Source of the DNA: an uncultured Kiloniellaceae bacterium
GTDB taxonomy: Bacteria; Pseudomonadota; Alphaproteobacteria; Kiloniellales; Kiloniellaceae
Direction: 5' to 3'
DNA: 64,000 nt
Assembly (NCBI GenBank): GCA_947500035.1
Contig: CANMQP010000019.1
Location: 62,001-126,000, forward strand
Part shown: positions 18,771 through 28,688 of the stretch, piece by piece
How positions within the stretch are numbered: the first letter of the stretch is position 1
Layout of the letters: each line of letters begins with the position of its first letter
Notes under the pieces: model-generated
Databases searched by the model: none
What the model was told of the DNA's origin: nothing
What the model saw: the letters and a program-made list of their open reading frames with translations, nothing else
Program-made: the position numbers and the translations under genes

Positions 18771-20906
18771 TTAGCGATTTCGTCTTGAACCGGTCAGGCA
18801 GCCCAGGACCGCGTTGGCGGCCTCAATTACATTGGTGCCGGGACCAAAGATGTCGGCGACACCCGCTGCGCGCAGGAAATCATAATCCTGCTCAGGGATC
18901 ACTCCCCCGCAGACCACGGTGATGTCTTCCGCGCTCTTTACCTTGAGATCATCGATCAGTTCCGGGATCAGCGTCTTGTGCCCCGCGGCCAGCGACGAGA
19001 CCCCGATCACGTCGACCTTCAGGTCGATCGCGCGGTCGGCGACCTCTTGCGGAGTTTCGAACATATCCGAAAGGTCCACGGTAAAGCCCATGTCCGCAAA
19101 GGCGGTGGCGATCACCTTGGCCCCACGGTCATGCCCGTCCTGACCCATTTTCGCCAGCAGGATATGGGGCTTCCGGCCCAGGCTCTCGGCATAGTCCAGG
19201 ATCCGGCGCTGAAGGGCCTCATACTCGACGTCGCCGGAATAGGCATCGTTGTACACGCCGGCAATCACCCGTGTCGTGGCTTTGTGGCGCTCAAACGCAC
19301 GTTCCATGGCGCTGGAGATTTCGCCCAAAGTCGCGCGCGCCTTGGCTGCCGTGACGGCGAACTCCAGCAGGTTGCCCTCGCCGGATTCGGCAGCGGCCTC
19401 CAAAGCATCCAGCGCTGCCTTGCAGGCGGCAGGGTTTCGGGTCTTTTTGATCTGCTCCAGACGGACGATCTGCGCCTCGCGCACCTTCACGTTATCGATG
19501 TCGAGAATATCGACCGGCGGTTCGTTCTCCAGTGTGTATTTATTCACCCCCACCACGACGGTCTCGCGCTGATCGACACTGGCCTGCCGCTTGGCGGCGG
19601 CCTCCTCGATGCGCATTTTCGGCAGTCCCTGCTCGACGGCCTTGGTCATGCCGCCCAGCGCCTCGACCTCCTGGATCATGGACCAGGCTTCATCGACCAG
19701 ATCCTGGGTCAATCGCTCGATGTAGTAGGACCCACCGAGCGGATCGACCACGTCGGTCACGCCGGTTTCATGCTGCAGAATAAGCTGGGTGTTGCGGGCG
19801 ATGCGTGCCGAAAACTCGGTCGGCAGGGCAATGGCCTCGTCGAAGGAATTGGTGTGCAGCGACTGGGTGCCACCCAGAACCGCCGCCATGGCTTCGAAGG
19901 CCGTGCGCACGACGTTGTTGTAAGGATCCTGCTCGGTCAGCGACACACCGGAGGTCTGGCAGTGGGTACGCAGCATCTTCGAGCGTTCCGACTTGGCACC
20001 GAAGTCGGTCATGATCTTTGCCCAGAGCTGGCGCGCGGCACGCAGCTTTGCGACCTCCATGAAGAAATCCATGCCGATGCAGAAGAAGAACGACAGGCGT
20101 CCCGCGAAGGCGTCCACGTCCAGCCCGCGCGACATGGCGGCGCGGACATATTCCATACCGTCGGCCAGGGTAAAGGCCAGTTCCTGCGCCAGGGTCGAGC
20201 CCGCCTCCTGCATGTGATAACCGGAGATCGAGATGGAGTTGAACTTGGGCATCTCCTGCGCGGTGTAGACGATGATGTCCGAGATGATGCGCATGGAGGG
20301 CGTGGGCGGATAGATGTAGGTGTTCCGCACCATGAACTCTTTCAGGATGTCGTTCTGGATGGTGCCCGAGAGCTGGGAGCGGTCCACGCCCTGCTCCTCG
20401 CCCGCGACGATGAACATGGCCAGAACCGGGATCACCGCCCCGTTCATGGTCATGGAGACCGACATCTGATCCAGCGGAATACCGTCGAAGAGGATCTTCA
20501 TATCCTCGACGCTGTCGATCGCGACCCCGGCCTTGCCCACATCGCCGACCACGCGCGGATGATCGGAGTCATAACCCCGGTGGGTTGCCAGATCAAAGGC
20601 AACCGAAAGTCCCTTCTGTCCGGCGGCCAGGTTCTTACGGTAAAAAGCGTTGGATTCCTCGGCCGTGGAAAAGCCGGCGTATTGACGGATGGTCCAGGGC
20701 CGTCCCGCGTACATGGTCGCCTTTACGCCCCGGGTGAAGGGCGCGACACCGGGCATCTCGGCCGCGGCTTCCTCCGGCACATCGGCGGCGGTGTAGAGCG
20801 GCTTCCTCAGCAGGCCGTCCGGTGTCTTTTTCTCGAGCGACGCAGGGTCACCGCCCTTGAGTTCCTTCGACGCCAGCGTTTTCCAGTCCTCAAGGTTCTT
20901 ACTCAT
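18771..20906 (-). CDS. Methylmalonyl-CoA mutase
   Basis: 711 residues, the usual length of the single-chain or large-subunit enzyme. The substrate-binding TIM barrel begins around [20 protein letters not shown], and the C-terminal cobalamin domain carries the axial-ligand motif GQDGHDRG. It interconverts methylmalonyl-CoA and succinyl-CoA with adenosylcobalamin, the last step from propionyl-CoA into the TCA cycle. The ATG overlaps the PccA stop by four bases. No epimerase or MeaB gene is nearby. Confidence 0.95.
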   Translation of the reverse strand: MSKNLEDWKTLASKELKGGDPASLEKKTPDGLLRKPLYTAADVPEEAAAEMPGVAPFTRGVKATMYAGRPWTIRQYAGFSTAEESNAFYRKNLAAGQKGLSVAFDLATHRGYDSDHPRVVGDVGKAGVAIDSVEDMKILFDGIPLDQMSVSMTMNGAVIPVLAMFIVAGEEQGVDRSQLSGTIQNDILKEFMVRNTYIYPPTPSMRIISDIIVYTAQEMPKFNSISISGYHMQEAGSTLAQELAFTLADGMEYVRAAMSRGLDVDAFAGRLSFFFCIGMDFFMEVAKLRAARQLWAKIMTDFGAKSERSKMLRTHCQTSGVSLTEQDPYNNVVRTAFEAMAAVLGGTQSLHTNSFDEAIALPTEFSARIARNTQLILQHETGVTDVVDPLGGSYYIERLTQDLVDEAWSMIQEVEALGGMTKAVEQGLPKMRIEEAAAKRQASVDQRETVVVGVNKYTLENEPPVDILDIDNVKVREAQIVRLEQIKKTRNPAACKAALDALEAAAESGEGNLLEFAVTAAKARATLGEISSAMERAFERHKATTRVIAGVYNDAYSGDVEYEALQRRILDYAESLGRKPHILLAKMGQDGHDRGAKVIATAFADMGFTVDLSDMFETPQEVADRAIDLKVDVIGVSSLAAGHKTLIPELIDDLKVKSAEDITVVCGGVIPEQDYDFLRAAGVADIFGPGTNVIEAANAVLGCLTGSRRNR

Positions 20907-22909
20907 GCCGCAAACTCCATCATGACCGCGTCGACAGCGAGACTGTCACCGACGCTCACCAGAATTTTCTCGACCACCGCCGACTTTTCCGCCCGCAGGA
21001 CGTTTTCCATCTTCATGGCTTCAACAATGGCCAGGGGCTGTCCTTCTTCGACCTTGTCACCCTCGCTGACCTGAAGATTGATCACCAGACCCGGCATGGG
21101 GCAGAGCAGCAGATTTGACGTATCCGGCGCTTCCTTGCGCGGCATGCGATCCATCAGTTCGGCCCGGCGCGGCGTCAGCACCTGAAGCCTGCAATCCACG
21201 CCACGATGGCGCAGCCGGTACCCGCCCGGGATCGGCGCAACTTTGAACCAGAAGGCTTTGCCGTCGATCATCATCTCTGCGACCGGCAGACCCGGCCGCC
21301 ACGCGGTTTCAACGGAAAGCTCAGGTCCGGCCGCAAGAGAGACCCGATAACCGCCGGCGCTCTCCTCGAGTTCCACCGCAGTGCGCTTTTCGTCGAAGCA
21401 GACAACACGCCTGGCGGTATCGCCCTCGAGTCCTCGGCGAAAACGGGCGCCGGAGATATGGGCCTGACGCTTCGCCACGATGTGATCCAGCACCGTGACG
21501 CAGGCGCTCAGCCGCGCTTCGGTTCCGGCATCAGGCGTCACGCCCTCAAAACCCTCGGGATACTCCTCGGCGATAAAGCCCGTGGTCAGGCGTCCCTCCC
21601 GCCAGCGCGGGTGATCCATCAGCGCGGAGAGGAACGGCAGGTTGTTCCCGACACCCTCCACCAGGAACTGATCCAACGCATCGGACATGGCGTCGACCGC
21701 TTCGATCCGGGTCGACGCCCAGGTGCAGAGCTTTGCGATCATGGGGTCGTAGAACATGGAAATCTCGGAGCCCTCGACCACACCCGTGTCATTCCGGATT
21801 GCGAGCGTCTCTGTCGCTTCCTCCTCCGGCGGCTGATAACCCGTCAGGCGGCCGATCGAAGGCAGGAAGTTTCGATAGGGATCCTCGGCATAGAGCCGGC
21901 TTTCCACCGCCCAGCCCTTCAACTTGATGTCCTCCTGGCGCAAGGCCAGTTTTTCACCGGCCGCCACGCGGATCATCTGCTCCACAAGATCGATACCGGT
22001 GATCAGCTCGGTCACCGGATGCTCGACCTGCAGACGGGTGTTCATCTCCAGAAAATAGAAGTTCCGGTCCTTATCGGCGATGAATTCGACGGTTCCGGCG
22101 GAGTGATATCCGACCGCCTTGGCCAGTGCGACGGACTGCTCGCCCATGGCCTTGCGGGTGGCCTCGTCGAGGAAAGGTGACGGCGCCTCCTCCACCACCT
22201 TCTGATTCCGCCGCTGGATCGAACACTCACGTTCGCCGAGGTAGAGACAGTTGCCGTGCTGATCGGCCAGAACCTGGATCTCGATATGCCGGGGTTCGGT
22301 GACGAATTTCTCGATAAAGATCCGATCGTCGCCAAAGCTGGACGCCGCCTCGGACTTGGAACGCTCGAAGCCTTCGCGGGCTTCGTCATCGTTCCAGGCG
22401 ATCCGCATGCCCTTGCCGCCGCCGCCGGCAGAGGCCTTGATCATCACCGGATAGCCGATTTCCGAAGCGATCTTGATCGCGTGCTCGGCGTCATCGATCA
22501 GGCCCATATGCCCGGGCACGGTCGAAACATTGGCTTCGGCGGCGATCTTCTTCGAAGTGATCTTGTCGCCCATGGCCTCGATAGCATTGGGCGGCGGACC
22601 GATGAAGGTGATGCCTTCCGCCTTCAGGCGCTCGGCGAATTCGCGGCGCTCGGAGAGGAAACCATAACCGGGATGAACGGCGTCCGCCCCGCTTTGCTTA
22701 CAGGCCTCGATGATCTTGTCGATGATCAGATAGCTCTCGGCGGCGGCGGCCGGTCCGATATGCACCGCTTCATCGGCCATCTCCACATGCAGCGCCGACT
22801 TGTCCGCGTCGGAATAGACGGCGACGGTGCCGATGCCCAGGCGCTTGGCGGTCTTGAAGACCCGGCAAGCGATTTCCCCGCGATTGGCGACCAGTATTTT
22901 CTTGAACAT
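20903..22909 (-). CDS. pccA: Propionyl-CoA carboxylase alpha subunit (biotin carboxylase and biotin carrier)
   Basis: 668 residues. The biotin carboxylase part starts [16 protein letters not shown], has the ATP-grasp glycine loop [12 protein letters not shown], and [16 protein letters not shown] at the active site. The C-terminal biotinyl domain ends with VEAMKMEN, whose lysine is biotinylated. With PccB it carboxylates propionyl-CoA to methylmalonyl-CoA. The gene lies 20 bases after pccB and overlaps the mutase gene, so all are expressed together. Confidence 0.95.
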   Translation of the reverse strand: MFKKILVANRGEIACRVFKTAKRLGIGTVAVYSDADKSALHVEMADEAVHIGPAAAAESYLIIDKIIEACKQSGADAVHPGYGFLSERREFAERLKAEGITFIGPPPNAIEAMGDKITSKKIAAEANVSTVPGHMGLIDDAEHAIKIASEIGYPVMIKASAGGGGKGMRIAWNDDEAREGFERSKSEAASSFGDDRIFIEKFVTEPRHIEIQVLADQHGNCLYLGERECSIQRRNQKVVEEAPSPFLDEATRKAMGEQSVALAKAVGYHSAGTVEFIADKDRNFYFLEMNTRLQVEHPVTELITGIDLVEQMIRVAAGEKLALRQEDIKLKGWAVESRLYAEDPYRNFLPSIGRLTGYQPPEEEATETLAIRNDTGVVEGSEISMFYDPMIAKLCTWASTRIEAVDAMSDALDQFLVEGVGNNLPFLSALMDHPRWREGRLTTGFIAEEYPEGFEGVTPDAGTEARLSACVTVLDHIVAKRQAHISGARFRRGLEGDTARRVVCFDEKRTAVELEESAGGYRVSLAAGPELSVETAWRPGLPVAEMMIDGKAFWFKVAPIPGGYRLRHRGVDCRLQVLTPRRAELMDRMPRKEAPDTSNLLLCPMPGLVINLQVSEGDKVEEGQPLAIVEAMKMENVLRAEKSAVVEKILVSVGDSLAVDAVMMEFAA

Positions 22910-22929
22910 ACGCGCTCCCCAATCTCTGC

Positions 22930-24462
22930 TTAAAGCGGAATATTGCTATGCCGCTTTTCAGGCAGGCGTTGATTTTTGGTTTTTAAGGCTTCAAAGGCAC
23001 GCAGGACGCGGCGGCGCGTCGAATGCGGCATGATCACATCATCGATGAAGCCGCGCTGTGCCGCGATGAAGGGGTTCGCAAAGCGGTCTTCATAGTCCTT
23101 GGTGCGCTGCGCGATCTTCTCGGGGTCGTCCAGTTCGGATCGGTGGAGAATTTCCGTTGCACCCTTGGCGCCCATCACCGCGATCTGTGCCGTCGGCCAG
23201 GCGTAGTTGACATCGGCACGGATGTGCTGCGACGACATAACGACATAGGCTCCGCCATAGGCTTTGCGGGTAATCACCGTGACCTTGGGCACGGTGGCTT
23301 CGGCATAGGCGAACAACAGCTTGGCACCGTGCTTGATGATCCCACTGTATTCCTGTCCGACACCGGGTAGAAAGCCCGGAACGTCGACGAGCGTCAGAAG
23401 CGGAATGTTGAAAGCGTCGCAAAACCGAACGAAGCGGCCGGCTTTTCTCGAGCTGTCGATATCCAGGCAGCCCGCCAGCACCATGGGCTGGTTGGCCACC
23501 ACGCCTACGGTGGAGCCGTTCAGACGGATATAGCCGCAGAGAATGTTTCCGGCGTGCGCCTGCTGAACTTCGAAGAACTCGCCCTCGTCGGCAATCTTTG
23601 TGATCACCTCACGCATGTCATAGGGCTTGTTGGGGTTCTCCGGGACGATCGTGTCCAGCGACATCTCGACCCGCTCGGGATCGTCCGCAGTCGGCAACAC
23701 CGGCGGCTTTTCCTTGAAAGACAGAGGCAGGAAGTCGAAGAGCCGCCGGATTTCCAGCAGAGCTTCCAGATCGTTCTCGAAGGCGCCGTCGGCGACCGAG
23801 GACTTCTTGGTATGGGTTGTGGCCCCGCCCAATTCCTCCGCCGTGACGATTTCATTGGTCACCGTCTTCACCACATCGGGACCGGTGACGAACATATAAC
23901 TGCTATCCTTCACCATGTAGATGAAATCGGTCATCGCGGGAGAGTAAACCGCGCCACCGGCACAGGGTCCCATGATCACGGAGATCTGAGGCACTACGCC
24001 CGAGGCCTGGACGTTGCGGTAAAAGACCTCGGCATAGCCGCCGAGCGAGGCAACACCCTCCTGAATCCGTGCGCCGCCGGAATCGTTCAGGCCAATGATG
24101 GGTGCCCCGTTCTGGACGGCAAGATCCATGACCTTACAGATCTTTTCGGCATGGGTTTCCGACAAAGAGCCACCCAGAACGGTGAAATCCTGACTGAAGA
24201 CATAGACCGGGCGCCCGTTGATCGTGCCCCAGCCGGTGACCACGCCATCGCCGGGAATTTCGACTTTATCCATGCCGAAATCACCACAGCGGTGGGTCTT
24301 GTACATATCGTATTCTTCAAAAGAACCTTCATCGAGAAGCACCTCAATCCGCTCGCGCGCGGTCAGCTTGCCCTTGGCGTGCTGGGCATCGATCCGGCGC
24401 TGCCCGCCGCCCAGGCGGGCCTGGCCCCGGCGTTCCTCGAGCTGTTCGAGAATTTCCTGCAT
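22930..24462 (-). CDS. pccB: Propionyl-CoA carboxylase beta subunit
   Basis: 510 residues from ATG 24462, which overlaps the BioY stop as TGATG; this matches the family length, while the longer open frame does not. The carboxyltransferase fold shows the acyl-CoA pocket [20 protein letters not shown], the oxyanion loop [14 protein letters not shown] and, in the second half, [20 protein letters not shown] and [13 protein letters not shown]. It transfers the carboxyl group from biotin to propionyl-CoA. Translation is coupled to the biotin transporter gene. Confidence 0.95.
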   Translation of the reverse strand: MQEILEQLEERRGQARLGGGQRRIDAQHAKGKLTARERIEVLLDEGSFEEYDMYKTHRCGDFGMDKVEIPGDGVVTGWGTINGRPVYVFSQDFTVLGGSLSETHAEKICKVMDLAVQNGAPIIGLNDSGGARIQEGVASLGGYAEVFYRNVQASGVVPQISVIMGPCAGGAVYSPAMTDFIYMVKDSSYMFVTGPDVVKTVTNEIVTAEELGGATTHTKKSSVADGAFENDLEALLEIRRLFDFLPLSFKEKPPVLPTADDPERVEMSLDTIVPENPNKPYDMREVITKIADEGEFFEVQQAHAGNILCGYIRLNGSTVGVVANQPMVLAGCLDIDSSRKAGRFVRFCDAFNIPLLTLVDVPGFLPGVGQEYSGIIKHGAKLLFAYAEATVPKVTVITRKAYGGAYVVMSSQHIRADVNYAWPTAQIAVMGAKGATEILHRSELDDPEKIAQRTKDYEDRFANPFIAAQRGFIDDVIMPHSTRRRVLRAFEALKTKNQRLPEKRHSNIPL

Positions 24463-25040
24463 CAGCCGAGCCCCCGCGCCTTCAGGAAGCGCCAGGCCGC
24501 CGGGAAGACCGCAGCCGCCAGCGCGGACTTGGCAAGGCCACCGACGATAAAGGGATAAAGACCCCATTCGAGAATCGGCTTATCCCAGCCGAACAAGACA
24601 CCGAGCCACAGCACGCCCGGCACAAAGAGGATCGCGGTCGCAAGCAAGGCCACGGCAAAGGCCGAAAAGACGTTCCGGTCCCAGCCCCGCTCTGCCAGAA
24701 CGCCCGACAGATAGGCGGCAACCAGGAAACCCAGCAGATAACCGCCGGTCGGCCCCATCATATACGCCCAACCGATACCCTTTTCCGGCGTGCCCGCGAA
24801 AACCGGCAGACCGAGTGCGCCCTGCGCGAGATAAAAGGCGACGGCCGCCAGTCCCAAACGCGGCCCCAGCGCCAGACCGAGACCGATCACCACGAAGGTC
24901 TGCATGGTCTGTGGGACCGGGTAGAAGGGAATCGTAACCTTCGCGGAGAGGGTCAGCAGCAGCGACCCAACCACGACAATCACGATGTTGCGCAGCAGGG
25001 AATGGTCGAAATTTCGCGAAATCGCGCTATGCAGTGTCAC
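24462..25040 (-). CDS. bioY: BioY biotin transporter (S component)
   Basis: 192 residues from GTG 25040, which has an excellent GGAGGG site five bases before it. Six membrane helices carry BioY landmarks: [31 protein letters not shown]-like helix text ([16 protein letters not shown]), and [20 protein letters not shown]. It imports biotin, alone or with a shared ECF energiser. It is the first gene of the propionyl-CoA operon, so the cell couples biotin uptake to making the biotin-dependent carboxylase. Confidence 0.93.
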   Translation of the reverse strand: MTLHSAISRNFDHSLLRNIVIVVVGSLLLTLSAKVTIPFYPVPQTMQTFVVIGLGLALGPRLGLAAVAFYLAQGALGLPVFAGTPEKGIGWAYMMGPTGGYLLGFLVAAYLSGVLAERGWDRNVFSAFAVALLATAILFVPGVLWLGVLFGWDKPILEWGLYPFIVGGLAKSALAAAVFPAAWRFLKARGLG

Positions 25041-25136
25041 TTGAACCCTCCAGATCCTAAAACCGAAGGTCTTTCTATACACTGTTAACCCTAGGGAGTT
25101 CACGCTTGAAAGCGTAGCAATGTTAAAACTATAATG

Positions 25137-25158
25137 TTGCAACTTTTATTTTGCAAAA
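25137..25158. promoter_or_regulatory. Paired TTGCAA half-sites, probable ScfR/PccR-type operator
   Basis: TTGCAA occurs at 25137-25142 and again at 25151-25156 within a TTTTGCAAAA palindrome, centres 14 bases apart, in the 125-base gap between divergent bioY and the regulator gene. ScfR-family regulators (PccR, RamB) are known to bind TTTGCAAA-type motifs. The second half-site ends eight bases before the regulator ATG, so it suggests autoregulation as well as control of the propionate operon. Confidence 0.65.
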
Positions 25159-25165
25159 TTGTGTA

Positions 25166-26584
25166 ATGCGCGCAAGAAAGCTCTTTGTCGGCCGCAAAAT
25201 CCGGGAGATCCGTCAGGCCCACGCCCTGACTCAGGCGGCCTTTGCCGAGCGGCTGGAGATTTCCACAAGTTATCTGAACCAGCTGGAGAACAACCAGCGG
25301 CATGTGACGGCCCCTGTTCTCCTGGGATTGGCGGAGGCCTTTTCGGTCGATATCGCCAGCCTTTCGGAGAACGACGACGACCGCCTGATCGCGGATCTTG
25401 CCGAGGCCGTGGCCGACCCCCTGCTCGGTGGGCAACAACCCAGCAAGCAGGACCTGAAGGTCACTGTCCAGAACGCGCCCACCATGGCCCGGGCCTTTCT
25501 CTCCATGCACCAGGCGCTGCGCCGCGCGGGCGAACAGCTTGCCGAGCTGGATGAAACCCTGGAGCGCTCCGGCGCGCTGAACGAGCCGACACCCTATGAA
25601 GAGGTTAGGGATTTCTTTCACTACCGGGACAACTACATCCACGACCTCGATCTGGCGGCAGAGGAGCTGGCCAAGGGACTGGCCAGCGGGTCGCGCAACC
25701 GGGTCCGGGTGCTGGCGGACTACATCGAGCGCCGGCACCGCGTGCGGGTGGTGATCGGCAATGATACCGAGACACCGGGCGCGATCCGCCATTATGACCC
25801 GACCGGGCGGGTGCTGACGCTCAACCCCAAGGTCGAGCCCTCCACCCACGCCTTTCAGATTGCCCACCAGATCGCGATCCTGGAGCACGGCCGGGCCATC
25901 GACGCCATCGCCGAAGCCGCCGATTTCCGCTCCCAGGATGCCGCACCGGTCTGCCGGATCGGTCTGGCCAACTATTTCGCGGGCAGCGCCCTGCTGCCCT
26001 ACGAGAGCTTCGCGGCGACAGCGCGCGAACTCAAACACGATCTGGATCTGCTGGGAGACCGCTTCGGCGCCAGTCACGAACAGGTGGCCCATCGGCTCAG
26101 CACCCTGCAGCGCCCGGGACAAAAAGGCGTTCCCTTTTTCTTTGCGCGGGTCGATCAGGCCGGCACCATCACCAAGCGCCACAGCGCCACCAAACTGCAG
26201 TTCGCGCGCTTCGGTTCCGCCTGTCCGCTCTGGAACGTGCACCGCGCCTTCGAGACGCCGACCCGCATTATCCGGCAGTTGGCGGAAACCCCGGACGGGG
26301 CCCGTTATCTCTGTCTTGCCATGGCAGTGACCAAGCGCGGCGGCGGTTACAGCGATCCGACCCAGCGCTATGCCCTGGCTTTGGGCTGCGAGATCAAGCA
26401 CGCCAAGGAATTGATCTACGCGGAAGATCTCGACCTGGAGCGCGATCAGGCCTTCGAACCCATCGGCATTTCCTGCCGGATCTGCGAACGGCGCAGCTGC
26501 CACCAGCGCGCGGTTCCGCCGCTCAAGCGCAGCCTGGAAGTCGATCCCAACCTGCGCAACATCATTCCCTACGCCTTCAAGTAA
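25166..26584 (+). CDS. Short-chain fatty acyl-CoA regulator (ScfR family, PccR/MccR/RamB-like)
   Basis: 472 residues from ATG 25166; the TTG at 25151 lies inside the operator. An XRE helix-turn-helix fills residues about 8-62 (IREIRQAHALTQAAFAERLE, then STSYLNQLENNQRH). The middle has an ImmA/IrrE-like domain whose protease motif is lost (AHQIAILEH instead of HExxH), and the DUF2083 C-terminus holds four cysteines in GISCRICERRSCH. This is the architecture of regulators that sense acyl-CoA esters and control propionyl-CoA carboxylase, methylcitrate or glyoxylate genes. It is divergent from the bioY-pccB-pccA-mutase operon, its likely target. No strong ribosome binding site precedes the ATG. 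Confidence 0.88.
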   Translation: MRARKLFVGRKIREIRQAHALTQAAFAERLEISTSYLNQLENNQRHVTAPVLLGLAEAFSVDIASLSENDDDRLIADLAEAVADPLLGGQQPSKQDLKVTVQNAPTMARAFLSMHQALRRAGEQLAELDETLERSGALNEPTPYEEVRDFFHYRDNYIHDLDLAAEELAKGLASGSRNRVRVLADYIERRHRVRVVIGNDTETPGAIRHYDPTGRVLTLNPKVEPSTHAFQIAHQIAILEHGRAIDAIAEAADFRSQDAAPVCRIGLANYFAGSALLPYESFAATARELKHDLDLLGDRFGASHEQVAHRLSTLQRPGQKGVPFFFARVDQAGTITKRHSATKLQFARFGSACPLWNVHRAFETPTRIIRQLAETPDGARYLCLAMAVTKRGGGYSDPTQRYALALGCEIKHAKELIYAEDLDLERDQAFEPIGISCRICERRSCHQRAVPPLKRSLEVDPNLRNIIPYAFK

Positions 26585-26605
26585 CAGCGCCCCCGCCTGA
26601 GCCGC

Positions 26606-26642
26606 GCCGCCCTGCCGCCCTGCCGCCCTGCCGCCCTGCCGC
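26606..26642 (+). repeat. 8-bp tandem repeat (GCCGCCCT), about 4.6 copies
   Basis: GCCGCCCT is repeated perfectly four times with a partial fifth copy, starting 22 bases after the ScfR-like gene. It is noncoding and slippage-prone. It could be a useful strain marker; no function is evident. Confidence 0.9.
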
Positions 26643-26694
26643 AAGCAGGATGCTCCCGAGCGCCTGCGGTCCATCATATTCCATGGGCCTTTCC

Positions 26695-26759
26695 ATCATT
26701 TAATAATTTTGTTGAATGATTCTGCAGATCCGTTATATTCAACAAAATTGTTAAATGAT
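26695..26759. promoter_or_regulatory. Double palindromic operator upstream of the ArsR gene
   Basis: Two 23-base arms, 26695-26717 and 26737-26759, are inverted copies of each other with 22 of 23 bases matching, separated by 19 bases. Each arm is itself an imperfect dyad built on AACAA-N2-TTGTT, with dyad centres about 39 bases apart. The block is AT-rich against GC-rich surroundings and ends 20 bases before the ArsR start. It is probably a two-site operator for the regulator. Confidence 0.75.
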
Positions 26760-26779
26760 GACTCTGGAGAAACAGCAGG

Positions 26780-27112
26780 ATGGTCCGTCAATCAAGATCC
26801 GACATGGATTCCGTCTTCGGGGCACTGGCGGACCCCACGCGCCGGGCGATCCTGGCGCGCCTGTCCCAGGGCGACGCGACCGTCAGCGAGCTCTCGGAGC
26901 CCCACGACATGTCGCTTGCCGCGGTCTCCAGACACATTCACGTGCTGGCCGACGCCGGTCTCATGAGCCGGGTGAGAGAAGGCAAAAGGATCCGCTGCCG
27001 CCTCAACGCCGCACCCTTGCGCGAGGCAACCTCCTGGCTTGCCGGTTATCAGGCCTTCTGGGAACAGAAACTCGACGCACTCGGCGAATTTCTGGAGGGC
27101 AAAGATGTCTGA
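26780..27112 (+). CDS. ArsR family transcriptional regulator
   Basis: 110 residues, a winged helix domain: FGALADPTRRAILARLSQGD, then VSELSEPHDMSLAAVSRHIH and VREGKRIRCRLN in the wing. It lacks the metal-binding ELCVCD motif of ArsR/SmtB sensors, so it belongs to the metal-independent branch commonly paired with SRPBCC proteins. It overlaps the next gene by eight bases and sits behind a double palindrome, indicating autoregulation. The inducer is unknown. Confidence 0.92.
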   Translation: MVRQSRSDMDSVFGALADPTRRAILARLSQGDATVSELSEPHDMSLAAVSRHIHVLADAGLMSRVREGKRIRCRLNAAPLREATSWLAGYQAFWEQKLDALGEFLEGKDV

Positions 27113-27593
27113 CGGCACAGCGGAAGGAAGCAGCGCGCATTCGAAGAGCGTCATCGTGCAGCGCACTTACCGGGTCTCTCCCGAAACCGCGTTCGACGCC
27201 TGGATCAATCCGTCTTCCCTGGCACAGTGGTTCGGCCCGCCCGGCTTCACGGCCAAGATCCTCACCCACGACCCCCGGGTCGGCGGCAAGTGGCGCTTTA
27301 ATATGAGAGGCGGAGAGGATGAGAGCCTGCATCACTTCGGCCGCTTTATCGAAATTACGCCGCCGCGCAAACTGGTCTTCACCTGGGCATCGGAAGAACA
27401 GGTGGAAGGCTGGCGCGACGAGAAGGGTGATCCGACGGTGGTCACGGTTGAATTCACGCCCTGTCCCGAGGGCACGAAGGTCACGGTCACCCATGAAAAG
27501 CTGATTTCCGATATCGCCTGGCGTGCTCTCACCCGCGGTTGGGGCGGCGGACTGGAATGCCTCGAAGACTTTTTTGGAGGACAGTTTACGTGA
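27105..27593 (+). CDS. SRPBCC (AHSA1-like) domain protein
   Basis: 162 residues from ATG 27105, overlapping the ArsR stop. The fold is the AHSA1/START-like hydrophobic pocket: VQRTYRVSPETAFDAWINPS, WFGPPGFTAKIL, GGKWRFNMR, and FGRFIEITPPRKLVFTW. Proteins of this type bind small hydrophobic ligands. The ArsR-SRPBCC pair is a recurrent bacterial arrangement in which the SRPBCC protein may deliver or remove the ligand sensed by the regulator; that is inference. Confidence 0.9.
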   Translation: MSDGTAEGSSAHSKSVIVQRTYRVSPETAFDAWINPSSLAQWFGPPGFTAKILTHDPRVGGKWRFNMRGGEDESLHHFGRFIEITPPRKLVFTWASEEQVEGWRDEKGDPTVVTVEFTPCPEGTKVTVTHEKLISDIAWRALTRGWGGGLECLEDFFGGQFT

Positions 27594-27620
27594 TTGCGAT
27601 TTAAATAAAGGGACATCATC

Positions 27621-28019
27621 ATGGTTAAACAATCAGGCGGCTGCGCCTGCGGGGCCGTGCGCTATGAAGCCAGCGGCAAAGTCGAGTTCGCGTTTCATTG
27701 TCATTGTCGCAAGTGCCAGCGCATCACAGGTGGCGGACATGCCTCGGCCTTCGCTCTGCATCGCGACGACATCGCGTTGACCGGAGAGGTTCGGGAATTC
27801 GAGCAGAAAGCAGACAACGGCGCAGCGACCTTTGCCGGTTTCTGCCCGACCTGCGGTTCGCCGATTTTCACCTGGACCGCGCGCTTTCCAGACCGCCTTT
27901 ATCTTCATGTTGCAACGCTGGACGACCCGTCGCATTTCGAGCCGAAGTTCGTGGTTTACGAGGAAGCCGCCCAGCCCTGGGACTACATAGACCCGGCCCT
28001 CCAAGCCGCCCCGAGATAA
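27621..28019 (+). CDS. GFA family (glutathione-dependent formaldehyde-activating-like) zinc protein
   Basis: 132 residues. Zinc ligands are visible as GCACGAVRYE, HCHCRKCQRITGGGHA and GFCPTCGSPIF. The GFA fold binds zinc and, in the founding member, glutathione. Actual formaldehyde chemistry is not proven for most members. It begins 27 bases after the SRPBCC gene on the same strand and is probably the third gene of the ArsR operon. Confidence 0.9.
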   Translation: MVKQSGGCACGAVRYEASGKVEFAFHCHCRKCQRITGGGHASAFALHRDDIALTGEVREFEQKADNGAATFAGFCPTCGSPIFTWTARFPDRLYLHVATLDDPSHFEPKFVVYEEAAQPWDYIDPALQAAPR

Positions 28020-28048
28020 GTTGGAGCTCGGTTGGACGTCCGCGTCAC

Positions 28049-28387
28049 TTACAGGGCAACCTTGGTCCAGACTGCGAGTTCGTTACCGGTGGGATCCGTG
28101 AAGTGAAAGCGCTTGCCGCCGGGAAACTCGTGCCGCTCGATAATTTCGCCTCCCGCGCAGGAGACGGCCTTCTCCGCCGAGTCCAGGTCCTCTGCCAGGA
28201 GAATAATCAGACTGCCGCCACGCGGCGGCGGCCCCTCGGCTCTGCGGAATCCGCCCTCAAGACCGGCATTGGAGAAGGCGAGATATTCCTCGCCCCACTC
28301 CTCAAATTCCCAGCCAAAAGCGGAAGCATAAAATGCTTTTGTCGCGGCAAAATCCGACGACGGCATTTCCACATAATCGATTTTCAT
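28049..28387 (-). CDS. VOC family (glyoxalase-like) protein
   Basis: 112 residues from ATG 28387, with GAGG upstream. One VOC unit: KIDYVEMPSSDFAATKAFY at the start, FGWEFEEWGEEYLAFS, and FHFTDPTGNELAVWTKV at the end. This fold underlies glyoxalases, resistance proteins and dioxygenases; members this short act as homodimers. The metal ligands of true glyoxalase I are not all obvious, so the substrate is open. A LexA-type box precedes it, suggesting induction by DNA damage. Confidence 0.88.
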   Translation of the reverse strand: MKIDYVEMPSSDFAATKAFYASAFGWEFEEWGEEYLAFSNAGLEGGFRRAEGPPPRGGSLIILLAEDLDSAEKAVSCAGGEIIERHEFPGGKRFHFTDPTGNELAVWTKVAL

Positions 28388-28411
28388 AGCACCCTCGTTC
28401 AATAAACAAAT

Positions 28412-28426
28412 GTTCTTTCTTTGTTC
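28412..28426 (-). promoter_or_regulatory. LexA-type box (GTTC-N7-GTTC) upstream of VOC gene
   Basis: GTTCTTTCTTTGTTC is an exact GTTC-N7-GTTC direct repeat, the alphaproteobacterial LexA site, 25-39 bases before the VOC start. The surrounding sequence (AAATGTTCTT on one side) closely resembles the second box at 35780. About two chance matches are expected in 64 kb on both strands, but both matches found here lie in promoter positions. Confidence 0.5.
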
Positions 28427-28688
28427 TATAACTACATGAAAGCTTCGGAAAGGCAAATGTCAAGCGGTGGCCAAGAGAAACGACTCCAGGTAGACCTGAA
28501 ACGCGCCATCTCATCGCACTCATAGAGAGAAATTTCTGGCAGTTTTCCTACAATAGTATCGAAAAGCATACTACATACGAAAATTCTGCCTTCTTGCGAA
28601 AACGAACCCAGAAGATCACCTTTCCCGCAGTCTGATTGCCAGAGGGCATGAACCCTCTAGCGTTTGCCAAGAGTCGGAAGGGAAAGAC
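28427..28688. other. Intergenic region before the GST gene
   Basis: About 260 bases between the divergent VOC and GST genes. Apart from the LexA-type box just to its left and a GGAAGGGAAAG ribosome binding site for GST at its right end, I see no gene, clear palindrome or repeat. Confidence 0.5.

Noticed and set aside
18978-21074. Long plus-strand frame (698 codons) opposite methylmalonyl-CoA mutase
   Set aside because: The minus strand encodes a full mutase with its cobalamin motif; the plus frame is a shadow rich in His, Gly and Arg.
25100-26677. Minus-strand frame (525 codons) opposite the ScfR-like regulator
   Set aside because: It shadows a regulator with a clear helix-turn-helix and DUF2083 domain and runs through the bioY promoter.
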